Source of the DNA: Rhodocyclaceae bacterium
GTDB taxonomy: Bacteria > Pseudomonadota > Gammaproteobacteria > Burkholderiales > Rhodocyclaceae
Reading direction: 5' to 3'
Assembly (NCBI GenBank): GCA_016704145.1
Contig: JADJAS010000004.1
Location: forward strand, 62,001-126,000
DNA: 64,000 nt
This document shows positions 7,062 through 15,116 of this stretch, piece by piece. The stretch's first letter is position 1. Each line of letters opens with the position of its first letter. Below the pieces are notes generated by a model. The model did no database searches. It was given only the letters and a program-made list of their open reading frames with translations, and was not told the origin of the DNA. A program made the translations under genes and the position numbers.

Positions 7062-8600
7062 ATGAGTCGCCTGTTCGAGCCCATGCAGATGGGCAGCCTG
7101 TCGCTCGCCAACCGTGTCGTCATGGCGCCCATGACCCGCAGTCGCGCCGACGCTGGCGCGCTGCCTAATGCGATGATGGTCGAGTACTATCGTCAACGCG
7201 CTGGCGCCGGCCTGATCGTCACCGAAGGCACCGCACCGTCACCGAACGGAATCGGTTATTGCCGGACGCCAGGAATTTACAACGATGCGCAAGTCGCTGC
7301 CTGGCGGCGGGTGACCGATGCGGTGCACGCCGAGGGTGGCCGCATCGTGACGCAACTCATGCATTGCGGGCGGATCGGTGCGACCCATAACAGGCCCGCC
7401 GGTGCGCAGGCCGTGGCCCCATCGGCGGTTCGCGCCGGCGGCAAGATCTACACCGACGCCGCCGGGATGCAGGAACACGACGTGCCGCGCGCACTCGAGA
7501 CATCGGAGATTCCAGAAGTCATCGAGGAGTATCGTTGCGCGGCGGCCAATGCCATAGCCGCCGGATTCGACGGTGTCGAGTTCCATTGCACCAGCGGTTA
7601 TCTGCCCATGCAGTTCCTGGCCGGCAACACCAATCTGCGCACCGATGCCTACGGCGGCTCGGCCGAGCATAGGGCCAGGTTCGTCATCGAGGCGATGGAA
7701 GCGATTGCCGGCCAGATTGGTGCCGGTCGCGTGGGCATGCGGATTTGTCCCGGCAATCCGTTTAACGATGTCCGGGATGCCAATCCGGCGGAAACCTATG
7801 AGGCGCTGCTCAAGGGCCTCGGGCACCTTGGGCTGGCCTATCTTCACGTGGTTCGGTCGCCTCTGGGCTATTTCGACGCCTTTGCCTTTGCGCGGGCGAA
7901 CTTCGTGGGCCCGCTGATTCTCAACGATGGCTTCGACGGCGACTCCGCTCGGCGGATGGCCATGTCGGAAGCGCGCTGCGCGGTTTCCTTCGGACGTCAC
8001 TTCATCGGCAATCCGGACCTGGTGACAAGGCTACGCGATCGATTGCCGCTGGCGGGTTTCGATACGAAGACGCTTTATACGCCCGGGATTGCCGGCTACT
8101 CCGACTATCCGGCGGCGGCCTTGCCGAAGGTCGCGAGGCGCCAGGTTCGTTTCGATGATATCGATGCCATGAAATCGCTGATCAGCGAGAGCTTCTGTGG
8201 CTGGAGCAACGAGGTGCTGGTCGACCAGGAACTGGTCAACCGCTTTGCCGACCTTTCCGGAGACGACTACTGGATACATACGGATCCGGAGCGAGCTGCC
8301 AAGCAAAGTCCCTTCAAAACCACTATCGCGCACGGTGCGCTGGTGCAGATACTACAGTCGCGCTTTCAGATGCCGATGGAATTCGAGGTCATCGGTTTCA
8401 ACAACATGCTTAATTACGGCTCGGATCGGCTACGCTTTCCGTCGCCGGTGACTGTCGGCGGTCGAATCCGCGCCCGCGCGCGGGTCAAGGCGGTGGAAAA
8501 GGTCAAGAGCGGTACGCAACTCATTCTGGAGATAAATATTCACGTCGTTGGCAACGATCGTCCGGCGGTCATCAACGACCTCGTGATCCTGTACATGTAG
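7062..8600 (+). CDS. Old-Yellow-Enzyme reductase fused to a MaoC-type hydratase domain
   Basis: A single 512-residue frame. Residues 1 to about 345 form an OYE/NADH:flavin oxidoreductase TIM barrel (NRVVMAPMTRSRA; GGRIVTQLMHCGR; FDGVEFH; RTDAYGGS; VSFGRHFIGNPDLV). The substrate-binding pair normally His-x-x-Asn/His reads H175-C-T-S178, so the second residue is Ser. Residues about 362-512 form a MaoC hot-dog domain with the hydratase dyad pattern GDDYWIH (Asp401, His406) and TIAHGALVQ. No FAD/4Fe-4S extension of the BaiCD type is present. The predicted reaction set is flavin-dependent reduction of an activated C=C plus hydration/dehydration. No frameshift is needed to join the domains. Substrate unknown; context points to a steroid intermediate. 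Confidence 0.85.
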   Translation: MSRLFEPMQMGSLSLANRVVMAPMTRSRADAGALPNAMMVEYYRQRAGAGLIVTEGTAPSPNGIGYCRTPGIYNDAQVAAWRRVTDAVHAEGGRIVTQLMHCGRIGATHNRPAGAQAVAPSAVRAGGKIYTDAAGMQEHDVPRALETSEIPEVIEEYRCAAANAIAAGFDGVEFHCTSGYLPMQFLAGNTNLRTDAYGGSAEHRARFVIEAMEAIAGQIGAGRVGMRICPGNPFNDVRDANPAETYEALLKGLGHLGLAYLHVVRSPLGYFDAFAFARANFVGPLILNDGFDGDSARRMAMSEARCAVSFGRHFIGNPDLVTRLRDRLPLAGFDTKTLYTPGIAGYSDYPAAALPKVARRQVRFDDIDAMKSLISESFCGWSNEVLVDQELVNRFADLSGDDYWIHTDPERAAKQSPFKTTIAHGALVQILQSRFQMPMEFEVIGFNNMLNYGSDRLRFPSPVTVGGRIRARARVKAVEKVKSGTQLILEINIHVVGNDRPAVINDLVILYM

Positions 8601-8681
8601 GGTGTTGTGGCTTTGTTGGGCAATCAGGCTATTGTTAGTCCCAACGGACGATGAATGCTGGCGAGGCGGTCGGGGAGAATC

Positions 8682-8750
8682 ATGAGCATACCGATCGCTT
8701 TCGTCATGCTGATGGGAATGATTCGCCTAGCCTGTCACCGAGTTGGATGA
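8682..8750 (+). CDS. Possible 22-residue leader peptide upstream of ipdA
   Basis: ATG at 8682 follows GGGGAG (8672-8677) and opens a 22-codon frame, MSIPIAFVMLMGMIRLACHR plus two residues, ending at TGA 8748-8750, 34 bases before ipdA. It is hydrophobic and could be a translated leader or a chance frame. The 184-base gap it sits in (8601-8784) is the longest inside this plus-strand unit. It also holds a weak inverted repeat GTTGGG...CCCAAC (8615-8645). Confidence 0.25.
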   Translation: MSIPIAFVMLMGMIRLACHRVG

Positions 8751-8784
8751 CTGGCGGGATCGGCGGTTGATAATGGGGCTGACC

Positions 8785-9660
8785 ATGGATAAACGAACAA
8801 CCGCAGCACAGGCGATCGCCGGGCTGCAGGATGGCATGACGATTGGTATTGGCGGTTGGGGCCCGCGACGCAAACCGATGGCATTGGTTCGCGAGTTGCT
8901 TCGTTCGAAGCTCAAGGATCTGACCATCGTGGCCTATGGCGGCGCGGACGTGGGCATGCTGTGCGCGGCGGGCAAGGTCAGGAAGGTGGTGTTCGCCTTC
9001 GTCTCGCTCGACTTCATTCCGCTCGAGCCGTATTTCCGGGCCGCCCGCCAGAACGGCGCCATCGATGTCATGGAAATCGACGAAGGCATGTTCCTGCTTG
9101 GCTTGAAGGCTGCGGCAATGCGTATCCCCTTCATTCCGACGCGTATCGGACTCGGTACCGACGTGCTCAGGCACAGCCCCGCGATCAAGGTCATCGACTC
9201 GCCCTACGACGACAAGGCCTGGGTGGCGATGCCGGCGTTGCCGCTCGACGCGGCCTTGCTGCACGTGGATCGGGCCGACGCGCGCGGCGTCTGCCAGATA
9301 TGCGGGCCCGATCATTACATGGATGATCTGTTCGCCCGCGCCGCGGGCAAGGTGTTCGTCAGTTGTGATGAACTCGTCGACACGGAGTTTTTCGCCGACC
9401 CCGTGCAGGCGCGGCAGGTGTTCTGGGAGCGTGCTCAGACCACCGGTGTCATTCACATTCCCGGCGGCGCGCATCCCAGTTCATGCGCGCCTCTTTACGG
9501 GTTCGACGCCAAGCACTTCAAGGAGTATGCCGCCAGCGCGAAGGAAGCAGGCGGCTGGAGTCAGTACTTCGACCGCTATGTTGCCTGTGGCGAGGAGGAG
9601 TATCTCAACCGTGTCGGCGGCTTGGCGGCAATTCGCCAATTGCCGTTGCCGGTGTTCTAG
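8785..9660 (+). CDS. ipdA: IpdA, alpha subunit of ring-C opening COCHEA-CoA hydrolase
   Basis: This 291-residue class I CoA-transferase-fold protein matches IpdA of actinobacteria closely. Shared segments include DKRTTAAQA, GMTIGIGGWGPRRKPMALVR, YGGADVGMLCAAGKV, FVSLD, GAIDVMEIDEG (residues 91-101) and MPALPLDAALLHV. In characterised bacteria IpdAB is not a transferase: it hydrolyses COCHEA-CoA, opening the last steroid ring, using a Glu in IpdA. That Glu probably lies in the EIDEG stretch (alignment from memory). ATG 8785 was chosen because the family begins with DKRT; an in-frame ATG at 8773 is possible. ipdB follows after 19 bases. This is the clearest marker that the cluster degrades steroid rings C and D. 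Confidence 0.93.
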   Translation: MDKRTTAAQAIAGLQDGMTIGIGGWGPRRKPMALVRELLRSKLKDLTIVAYGGADVGMLCAAGKVRKVVFAFVSLDFIPLEPYFRAARQNGAIDVMEIDEGMFLLGLKAAAMRIPFIPTRIGLGTDVLRHSPAIKVIDSPYDDKAWVAMPALPLDAALLHVDRADARGVCQICGPDHYMDDLFARAAGKVFVSCDELVDTEFFADPVQARQVFWERAQTTGVIHIPGGAHPSSCAPLYGFDAKHFKEYAASAKEAGGWSQYFDRYVACGEEEYLNRVGGLAAIRQLPLPVF

Positions 9661-9679
9661 ACAGTCCTGGGAGTATTCA

Positions 9680-10447
9680 GTGAGCAACTATAGACTGGTT
9701 GATCTCGTCATTTGCGCCGCGGCCGAAGCTTGGCACGACGATGGGGAAGTGCTGGCGACCGGCATCGGCGTGGTTCCGCGATTGGCAGCTTCACTATGCA
9801 TGAAGGCCATCAATACGGACCTGATGATGACCGATTCGGAGGCCTGGCTGGTTAGCGAACCGGTGCCGCTGGGACCGCGCGGCGGCTACCAGCCTCGCGT
9901 GGAAACCTGGATGGGCTTTTCCAGGATCTTCGACAACGTCTGGGGCGGCCGCCGACACGCGATGGTCGGGCCGACGCAGGTCGATCGCTTCGGTCAGGCC
10001 AACATCTCCTGCATTGGTTCCGACTACCGGCGCCCCAAGGCCCAGATGCTCGGCGTACGCGGGTTTCCCGGCAACTCCATCAACCACGCCAACTCCTTCT
10101 TCGTGCCCAACCACAACAGCAAGGTGTTCGTTGCGGGCGAGGTCGACATGGTGGCGTCGATTGGCTACAACCCTGCGCGCCTGCCGAAAGGCTATACCTT
10201 CGCCGACATCGACATCCGGCGGATCATCACCAATCTCTGCGTGCTCGATTTTGAAGGACCCGATCGCCAGATCCGTATACGATCCCTGCATCCCGGCGTT
10301 TCCGTGGCTGATGTCGTGAGCAACACGGGGTTCCCGCTCTGCGTCCCGGAGAACATCCCCGTGACGCCGGAGCCGAGCAAGGCGCAACTGGATTTGCTCG
10401 CCGTCCTGGACCCGCGCGACCTGCGGGCGACCGCCCTGGGGGCCTGA
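9680..10447 (+). CDS. ipdB: IpdB, beta subunit of COCHEA-CoA hydrolase
   Basis: A 255-residue CoA-transferase beta-type subunit, partner of IpdA immediately upstream. Diagnostic stretches are GEVLATGIGVVPRLAASLCM, WMGFSRIFDNVWGGRRHAMV, the conserved FGQANISCIG, GVRGFPGNSINHANSFFVPNH, and IITNLCVLDF. The canonical beta-subunit acetyl-CoA transferase Glu motif (SENG) is not seen, in keeping with a hydrolase rather than a transferase. The start is GTG 9680 in GAGTATTCAGTGAGC; the upstream open frame is only the shadow of ipdA. The heteromer acts in the cytoplasm on a CoA-linked cyclohexene ring. Confidence 0.92.
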   Translation: MSNYRLVDLVICAAAEAWHDDGEVLATGIGVVPRLAASLCMKAINTDLMMTDSEAWLVSEPVPLGPRGGYQPRVETWMGFSRIFDNVWGGRRHAMVGPTQVDRFGQANISCIGSDYRRPKAQMLGVRGFPGNSINHANSFFVPNHNSKVFVAGEVDMVASIGYNPARLPKGYTFADIDIRRIITNLCVLDFEGPDRQIRIRSLHPGVSVADVVSNTGFPLCVPENIPVTPEPSKAQLDLLAVLDPRDLRATALGA

Positions 10448-10457
10448 GGAGGCGATC

Positions 10458-10883
10458 ATGGGCAAGTCAAAAGTGGCCGCCCTGCCTGGCTGGTTTTCGC
10501 TGGATGGCGAGCCGCATTTGATCGGCTCGCGCTGCACTGCGTGCGGCACCTATTATTTTCCGGTCAGAACGATGGCTTGCCGGAATCCCGCTTGTGGCAA
10601 GGATGATCTGGAACAGGTTCCGCTATCGCGCACCGGAAAATTGTGGTCTTTCACCGATGCCTGCTACCAGCCACCGGAGCCTTTCGTGGCACCGGAGCCG
10701 TTCGTTCCGTTCGCCATTGCGGCCGTTGAGCTCGAACATGAACGCATGACCGTGCTGGGCCAGGTGACGGGCGGCATCGAAGTCAGCCAGCTTCGACTGG
10801 GCATGACCATGGAGATCGTGCTCGAACCCTTGTTCGCCGACGAGGCCACGGAAAGCCTCATCTGGAAGTGGAGGCCGGTCTGA
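10458..10883 (+). CDS. DUF35 OB-fold/zinc-ribbon protein, partner of the following thiolase
   Basis: 141 residues: an N-terminal rubredoxin-like zinc ribbon (SRCTACGTYYFP and ACRNPACGKDD, i.e. C-x2-C and C-x4-C, residues about 27-52) followed by an OB-fold ending near the C-terminus. Proteins of this family form complexes with SCP-x-like thiolases, as with the DUF35 part of ChsH2 and Ltp2 in sterol side-chain retro-aldol cleavage. Here it stands alone, not fused to a MaoC domain. A clear GAGGAGG site precedes ATG 10458, and the thiolase starts 4 bases after the stop, so the two are very probably made as a complex. Confidence 0.88.
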   Translation: MGKSKVAALPGWFSLDGEPHLIGSRCTACGTYYFPVRTMACRNPACGKDDLEQVPLSRTGKLWSFTDACYQPPEPFVAPEPFVPFAIAAVELEHERMTVLGQVTGGIEVSQLRLGMTMEIVLEPLFADEATESLIWKWRPV

Positions 10884-10887
10884 GATC

Positions 10888-12069
10888 ATGAATACGGAGA
10901 TTGCGATCCTCGGCGTCGGGATGCATCCATGGGGCAAGTGGGGCAAGAACTTCGTTGAGTACGGCCTGGTGGCCGCCCGAGCGGCGTTGGCCGATGCCGG
11001 TATCGACTGGCGCAAGGTGCAGTTCGTCTCGGGGGCGGCGACTATCCGTTGCGGCTATCCCGGCTATGTGGCGGGTGCGACTTTTGCTCAGGCGCTCGGC
11101 TGGCAGGGCGCGCAGGTCAATACCTCCTATGCAGCATGCGCTTCTGGCTCGCAGGCCTTGGCGGCAGCACGCTCCAAGATTCTCTCGGGTGAGTGCGAAG
11201 TCGCGCTGGTCATCGGAGCCGACACCACACCGAAAGGGTTCCTGGCGCCCCAGAAGGGTGAGCGTCCGGACGATCCGGATTGGGTTCGCTTTCGCGTCGG
11301 CATCACCAATCCGACGTATTTCGGTCTCTACGCTCGTCGGCGCATGGGACTCTACGGCGACACGCAGGAGGATTTTGCCCGGGTCAAGGTCAAGAACGCC
11401 AACCATGGCTTCGGCAACCCGAATGCGCGCTACCGCAAGCGTTTTTCCATCGATGAGGTGGCCGCGTCGGCGATGGTGGCCAATCCCCTTCGGTTGATGG
11501 ACATCTGCGCGACATCGGATGGCGCGGCGGCGCTGATCGTGTCCAGCCTTGACTTCGCGCGCCGCCATGGCCGCGGCGATGCCGTGCGGATCGCCGCGAT
11601 TTCGACCGTCGCGCCGACGTTCGCCTCGGAAATCCTCGAGATGCCCGATCTGGCGACCGATTCCGCGGTGGCGGCGGAGGCGCACCGGTTTCGGTCGGCG
11701 CTACCACGCAAGGCCTACGAGGAGGCTGGTATCGGCCCCGCGGATGTCGACGTCGCCGAAGTCTATGACTTGTCGACGGCCCTGGAACTGGATTGGTACG
11801 AGGATCTGCAATTTTGTCCGCGCGGCGAGGCCGCTCGGCTGGTGCGCGAGGGTGTCACCAGCCTCGGTGGCCGGTTGCCGGTGAACCCTTCGGGGGGGCT
11901 GGCCTGTTTCGGCGAGGCCGTTCCGGCGCAAGCGCTGGCGCAGGTGTGCGAACTGGCGTGGCAACTCAGGGGCGCGGCGGGGGAGCGTCAGGTCGACGGT
12001 GCCAAGGTCGGCATCACGGCCAATCAAGGCTTGTTCGGCCACGGCTCGTCCGTGATCGTAAAAAAATAG
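10888..12069 (+). CDS. SCP-x/Ltp-type thiolase-fold protein (retro-aldolase candidate)
   Basis: A 393-residue lipid-transfer-type thiolase homologue: NTSYAACASGSQALAAA near residue 90, then the Ltp-specific RRRMGLYG and DICATSDGAAALI. EVYDLSTALELDWYEDL replaces the NEAFA motif of true thiolases, followed by NPSGGLACFGEAVPA in place of GHPxGxTG. With its DUF35 partner this arrangement resembles Ltp2-ChsH2 and the proteobacterial steroid aldolases, which cleave a C-C bond by retro-aldol chemistry instead of thiolysis. The canonical thiolase His/Cys pair is not conserved, consistent with that. Its location between ipdB and ipdC is unusual for a side-chain enzyme; a ring-derived substrate is also possible. 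Confidence 0.8.
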   Translation: MNTEIAILGVGMHPWGKWGKNFVEYGLVAARAALADAGIDWRKVQFVSGAATIRCGYPGYVAGATFAQALGWQGAQVNTSYAACASGSQALAAARSKILSGECEVALVIGADTTPKGFLAPQKGERPDDPDWVRFRVGITNPTYFGLYARRRMGLYGDTQEDFARVKVKNANHGFGNPNARYRKRFSIDEVAASAMVANPLRLMDICATSDGAAALIVSSLDFARRHGRGDAVRIAAISTVAPTFASEILEMPDLATDSAVAAEAHRFRSALPRKAYEEAGIGPADVDVAEVYDLSTALELDWYEDLQFCPRGEAARLVREGVTSLGGRLPVNPSGGLACFGEAVPAQALAQVCELAWQLRGAAGERQVDGAKVGITANQGLFGHGSSVIVKK

Positions 12070-12079
12070 GATACGGGAC

Positions 12080-13177
12080 ATGAATATCGGTGCCTTGCTG
12101 CGCACGCCCATGACCGAGGCACTCGGCTGCCGTTATCCGATCATGCAGACGGCCATGGGCTGGGTGGCGGATGCCGGCTTGGTGATTGCCACGACGCGTG
12201 CCGGCGGTTTTGGTTTTCTTGCCGGCGCAACCATCGCCCCGGCCGATCTCGAAAGCCAGATCATCAAGGTCAGGGAAGCCACCGGCGGCAGCAATTTCGG
12301 CTTGAACTTCCACATGTTCCAAGAGAATGCGCAGCAGTGTTTCGATCTGGCGATCAAGCACAAATTGCGCGCGGTCAGCTATGGTCGTGGCCCCGACAAG
12401 AAGACGATCCAGCGCTTCAAGGAGGCGGGAATCCTTTGCATTCCCACGGTTGGCGCGGCCAAGCACGCGGTCAAGGCGGTTCAGCTTGGCGCCGACATGA
12501 TCACCGTCCAGGGCGGGGAAGGCGGTGGCCATACCGGTAGCGTGCCCACATCCATTCTCTTGCCGCAGGTGCTCGACTCGGTGACCGTTCCGGTGATCGT
12601 CGCCGGCGGCATCTCCACTGGCCGGGGTTTAGCGTCGGCGCTCGCCGCCGGCGCGGCCGGCATCGCCATGGGCACGCGCTTCCTGATGACCACCGATGTG
12701 CCGACGCCGGCAAGCACTTTGGCCAAGTATGTCGAGGTCGACGACGTATCGAGCATACGGGTGACCACGGCCGTGGATGGCATGCGTCACCGGATGATCG
12801 ACAATCCGTTCGTACGGCGGCTTGAGTCGGCAAGCCCTGTGGGTCGGCTGCTAATCGCCGTGCGAAGTGCCTGGCAATGGAAGGCCCAGACTGGCATGAG
12901 CGCCGGTCATGCGTTCGGGGTTCTCGTCAAGGCCATCAAGGAAGATCCTTCCTCGGTCTCGCAGGTCGTGATGTCGGCCAACCAGCCGGTGCTGTTGCAA
13001 CATTCGATGGTTCAGGGGCGGCCCGACGAGGGAATTCTGCCGAGCGGCCAGGTTGCGGCGGCCATTGGCGAACTGAAGAGTTGCAAGGAAGTCATCGAGG
13101 GTATCGCGTCGGAGGCCGAGGCCTGCCTGCGCGCTTTGTTCGAACGCGCCATGGCTGGCGAGGGGAGTGCATCATGA
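12080..13177 (+). CDS. ipdC: IpdC, FMN-dependent nitronate-monooxygenase-like CoA-ester oxidoreductase
   Basis: A 365-residue FMN TIM-barrel of the nitronate monooxygenase/2-nitropropane dioxygenase family. Seen are LGCRYPIMQTAMGWVADAGL, VQGGEGGGHTGSVPTS, the phosphate-binding VPVIVAGGISTGRG and GAAGIAMGTRFLMT. In the steroid C/D-ring pathway IpdC acts on the product of IpdF before EchA20 opens ring D. It is not known as a nitronate monooxygenase there. The identification rests on family plus its position directly before an EchA20-like gene, with which it overlaps by ATGA (13174-13177), implying translational coupling. Confidence 0.87.
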   Translation: MNIGALLRTPMTEALGCRYPIMQTAMGWVADAGLVIATTRAGGFGFLAGATIAPADLESQIIKVREATGGSNFGLNFHMFQENAQQCFDLAIKHKLRAVSYGRGPDKKTIQRFKEAGILCIPTVGAAKHAVKAVQLGADMITVQGGEGGGHTGSVPTSILLPQVLDSVTVPVIVAGGISTGRGLASALAAGAAGIAMGTRFLMTTDVPTPASTLAKYVEVDDVSSIRVTTAVDGMRHRMIDNPFVRRLESASPVGRLLIAVRSAWQWKAQTGMSAGHAFGVLVKAIKEDPSSVSQVVMSANQPVLLQHSMVQGRPDEGILPSGQVAAAIGELKSCKEVIEGIASEAEACLRALFERAMAGEGSAS

Positions 13178-13929
13178 GTCAGCAATTCCATTGTTCCACC
13201 GATACCGACGGTATTGCCGAAATCGTCATCGACAAGCCGCCGGTCAATGCGCTGGACAGTGAGGGCTGGTTGGCCCTGGCGGCAAGCATTCGCGCGATGG
13301 GATCTGATCTCAAGACCCGGGTGATCGTCATTCGCGCCGAGGGACGTGGTTTCTGCGCGGGGGTCGACATCAAGGAACTCGATGGTCATCAGGAGTTGAT
13401 CGTCAAGGTCAACGCCGGCAATTACGCGACCTTCGAAGCGGTGCATCGCAATCCCGTGCCGGTCATTGTTGCAGTTCACGGCTTCGTGCTGGGCGGCGGC
13501 ATCGGCATCACCGGCGCCGCCGACATTGTGGTGGCTTCGGAATGCGCCACCTTCGCCTTGCCGGAGGTCGACCGTGGCGCGATGGGTGGTGCCGCGCACC
13601 TGCAACGTCTTTTTCCGGTACAGAAAGTACGCCAGATGTTCTTCACCGGCGAGAAGGTCGGGGCACCCGAGGCATACCGTTATGGTTTCATCGAGCGCGT
13701 GGTGCCGCGCGAGCAGTTGCGTGATACCGCCATGGCAATCGCGCGCAAGATCGCGGCCAAGAGCCCGGCGATGATCCGCATTGCCAAGGAAGCGCTCAAC
13801 GGCATCGAGGATGGCAATCTCGAGGCCAAGTACCGTTGGGAACAGGGCTTCACGCTTCAGGCGTACATGAGTCCCGATTCGGCGGAGACCCGTCGGGCGT
13901 TCGTTGAAAAGCGCGACGCCAAATTCTGA
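13174..13929 (+). CDS. echA20: EchA20-like crotonase, ring-D opening hydrolase
   Basis: A 251-residue crotonase-fold protein closely resembling mycobacterial EchA20: KPPVNALDSEGWLALAA, VIRAEGRGFCAGVDIKEL for the oxyanion hole, NPVPVIVAVHGFVLGGGIGI, and FALPEVDRGAMGGAAHLQR with Glu131. The first hydratase Glu (after GGG) is Ile here, so it is not an ordinary enoyl-CoA hydratase. EchA20 hydrolyses ring D of the bicyclic CoA ester to give COCHEA-CoA, the substrate of IpdAB. The start ATG 13174 overlaps the ipdC stop. Placing ipdA, ipdB, ipdC and echA20 in one run strongly supports the pathway call. Confidence 0.9.
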   Translation: MSQQFHCSTDTDGIAEIVIDKPPVNALDSEGWLALAASIRAMGSDLKTRVIVIRAEGRGFCAGVDIKELDGHQELIVKVNAGNYATFEAVHRNPVPVIVAVHGFVLGGGIGITGAADIVVASECATFALPEVDRGAMGGAAHLQRLFPVQKVRQMFFTGEKVGAPEAYRYGFIERVVPREQLRDTAMAIARKIAAKSPAMIRIAKEALNGIEDGNLEAKYRWEQGFTLQAYMSPDSAETRRAFVEKRDAKF

Positions 13930-13939
13930 GGCGACCGAC

Positions 13940-15106
13940 ATGGACTTGACATTCACGCCTAAGCAGCAGGCCTTCCGCGCCGAGGTGCGGACTTGGCTGG
14001 AAGCGAACGTGCCCAGGGAGCGGCTAGCGAGTTACGACACCCGGGAGGGTTTCGAACAGCATCGCGCCTGGGAGCGCAAGCTCCATGACGCTCGCTTGTC
14101 GATGGTCATCTGGCCACGGGAACTGGGCGGCCGGGGCAGCGACCTGATCGATTGGCTCATCTTCGAAGAGGAATACTGGCGAGTCGACGCGCCCTTGCGC
14201 GTCAATCAGAACGGACAACTCCTGCTCGGTCCGACGCTCATGGAGTTCGGCACCGACGAGCAGAAGCGGTGCTTTCTGCCGCGCATGGCCTCCAGTGAGG
14301 ACATGTGGGCGCAGGGCTGGTCGGAACCGAATGCCGGTTCCGACATGGCGGCCATACGTTCCAAGGCCATCCGCGACGGCGACCACTACGTCATCAATGG
14401 CCAGAAAATCTGGTCGACACGGGCGTTATTCGCCGATTGGACTTTCGGGCTATTTCGTAGCGATCCGGCCTCGGAGCGCCATCACGGCCTGTCGTACCTT
14501 CTGGTGCCGCTTGATTCTCCGGGCATCACGATCAGGCCGATCAAGGCGCTCAACGGCATGGAGGCCTTCGCCGAAATCTTCTTCGACGACGTGCGCGTGC
14601 CGGTCGGCAACCGTCTCGGCGACGAGGGACAAGGCTGGCACGTGGCCATGGCCACCGCGGGATTCGAGCGTGGCCTGCTGTTGCGCTCGCCGGCGCGCTT
14701 CCAGCGTACCGCGCAAAGGCTGGTTGAGCTTTATCGCGCCCAGCGCGCCGAGGCCGACCGGGATCCGTCCATCCGCGATGCCGTTCTGCGCGCCTGGGCC
14801 GATGCTGAGGCCTACATGTTGGCGTCTTACCATACCGTCGGCCGGATGGCGCGCGGCGCCAAGGTCGGCGCGGAAGCCAGCACCAACAAGATATTCTGGT
14901 CGGAACTCGACCTGACCATGCACGAGACGGCGATGCACATCCTCGGGGCGAAAAGTGAATTGCTCGATCACGGCGAGGACTCGGGTGAGATCGGTCAATG
15001 GCTGGAGGGTTTCTTGTTCGCGCAGGCGGGCCCGATCTACGCGGGGACGAACGAGATCCAGCGCAACATCATCGCCGAGCGCATGCTCGGGCTGCCGAAA
15101 TCTTGA
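13940..15106 (+). CDS. Acyl-CoA dehydrogenase, FadE30/FadE32-type
   Basis: A 388-residue acyl-CoA dehydrogenase with FAD/substrate segment WSEPNAGSDMAAIRSKA, NGQKIWSTRA, GLSYLLVPLDSPGI and C-terminal YAGTNEIQRNIIAERMLGLP. The position that holds the catalytic Glu in medium-chain enzymes (Y-E-G-T) is Ala. FadE30-type steroid enzymes also lack Glu here, so the base must lie elsewhere or on a partner subunit. It is followed 10 bases later by a shorter acyl-CoA dehydrogenase, the pattern of alpha2beta2 steroid enzymes. Likely substrates are the indane-propionyl-CoA or the ring-opened MOODA-CoA; I cannot choose between FadE30 and FadE32 roles. Electrons pass to EtfBA encoded downstream. Confidence 0.82.
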   Translation: MDLTFTPKQQAFRAEVRTWLEANVPRERLASYDTREGFEQHRAWERKLHDARLSMVIWPRELGGRGSDLIDWLIFEEEYWRVDAPLRVNQNGQLLLGPTLMEFGTDEQKRCFLPRMASSEDMWAQGWSEPNAGSDMAAIRSKAIRDGDHYVINGQKIWSTRALFADWTFGLFRSDPASERHHGLSYLLVPLDSPGITIRPIKALNGMEAFAEIFFDDVRVPVGNRLGDEGQGWHVAMATAGFERGLLLRSPARFQRTAQRLVELYRAQRAEADRDPSIRDAVLRAWADAEAYMLASYHTVGRMARGAKVGAEASTNKIFWSELDLTMHETAMHILGAKSELLDHGEDSGEIGQWLEGFLFAQAGPIYAGTNEIQRNIIAERMLGLPKS

Positions 15107-15116
15107 GGGGCGAGTG

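Noticed and set aside
9323..9679. Longer N-terminus for IpdB from an upstream in-frame start
   Set aside because: The extra residues are a frame shadow of ipdA; the conserved protein begins at GTG 9680.
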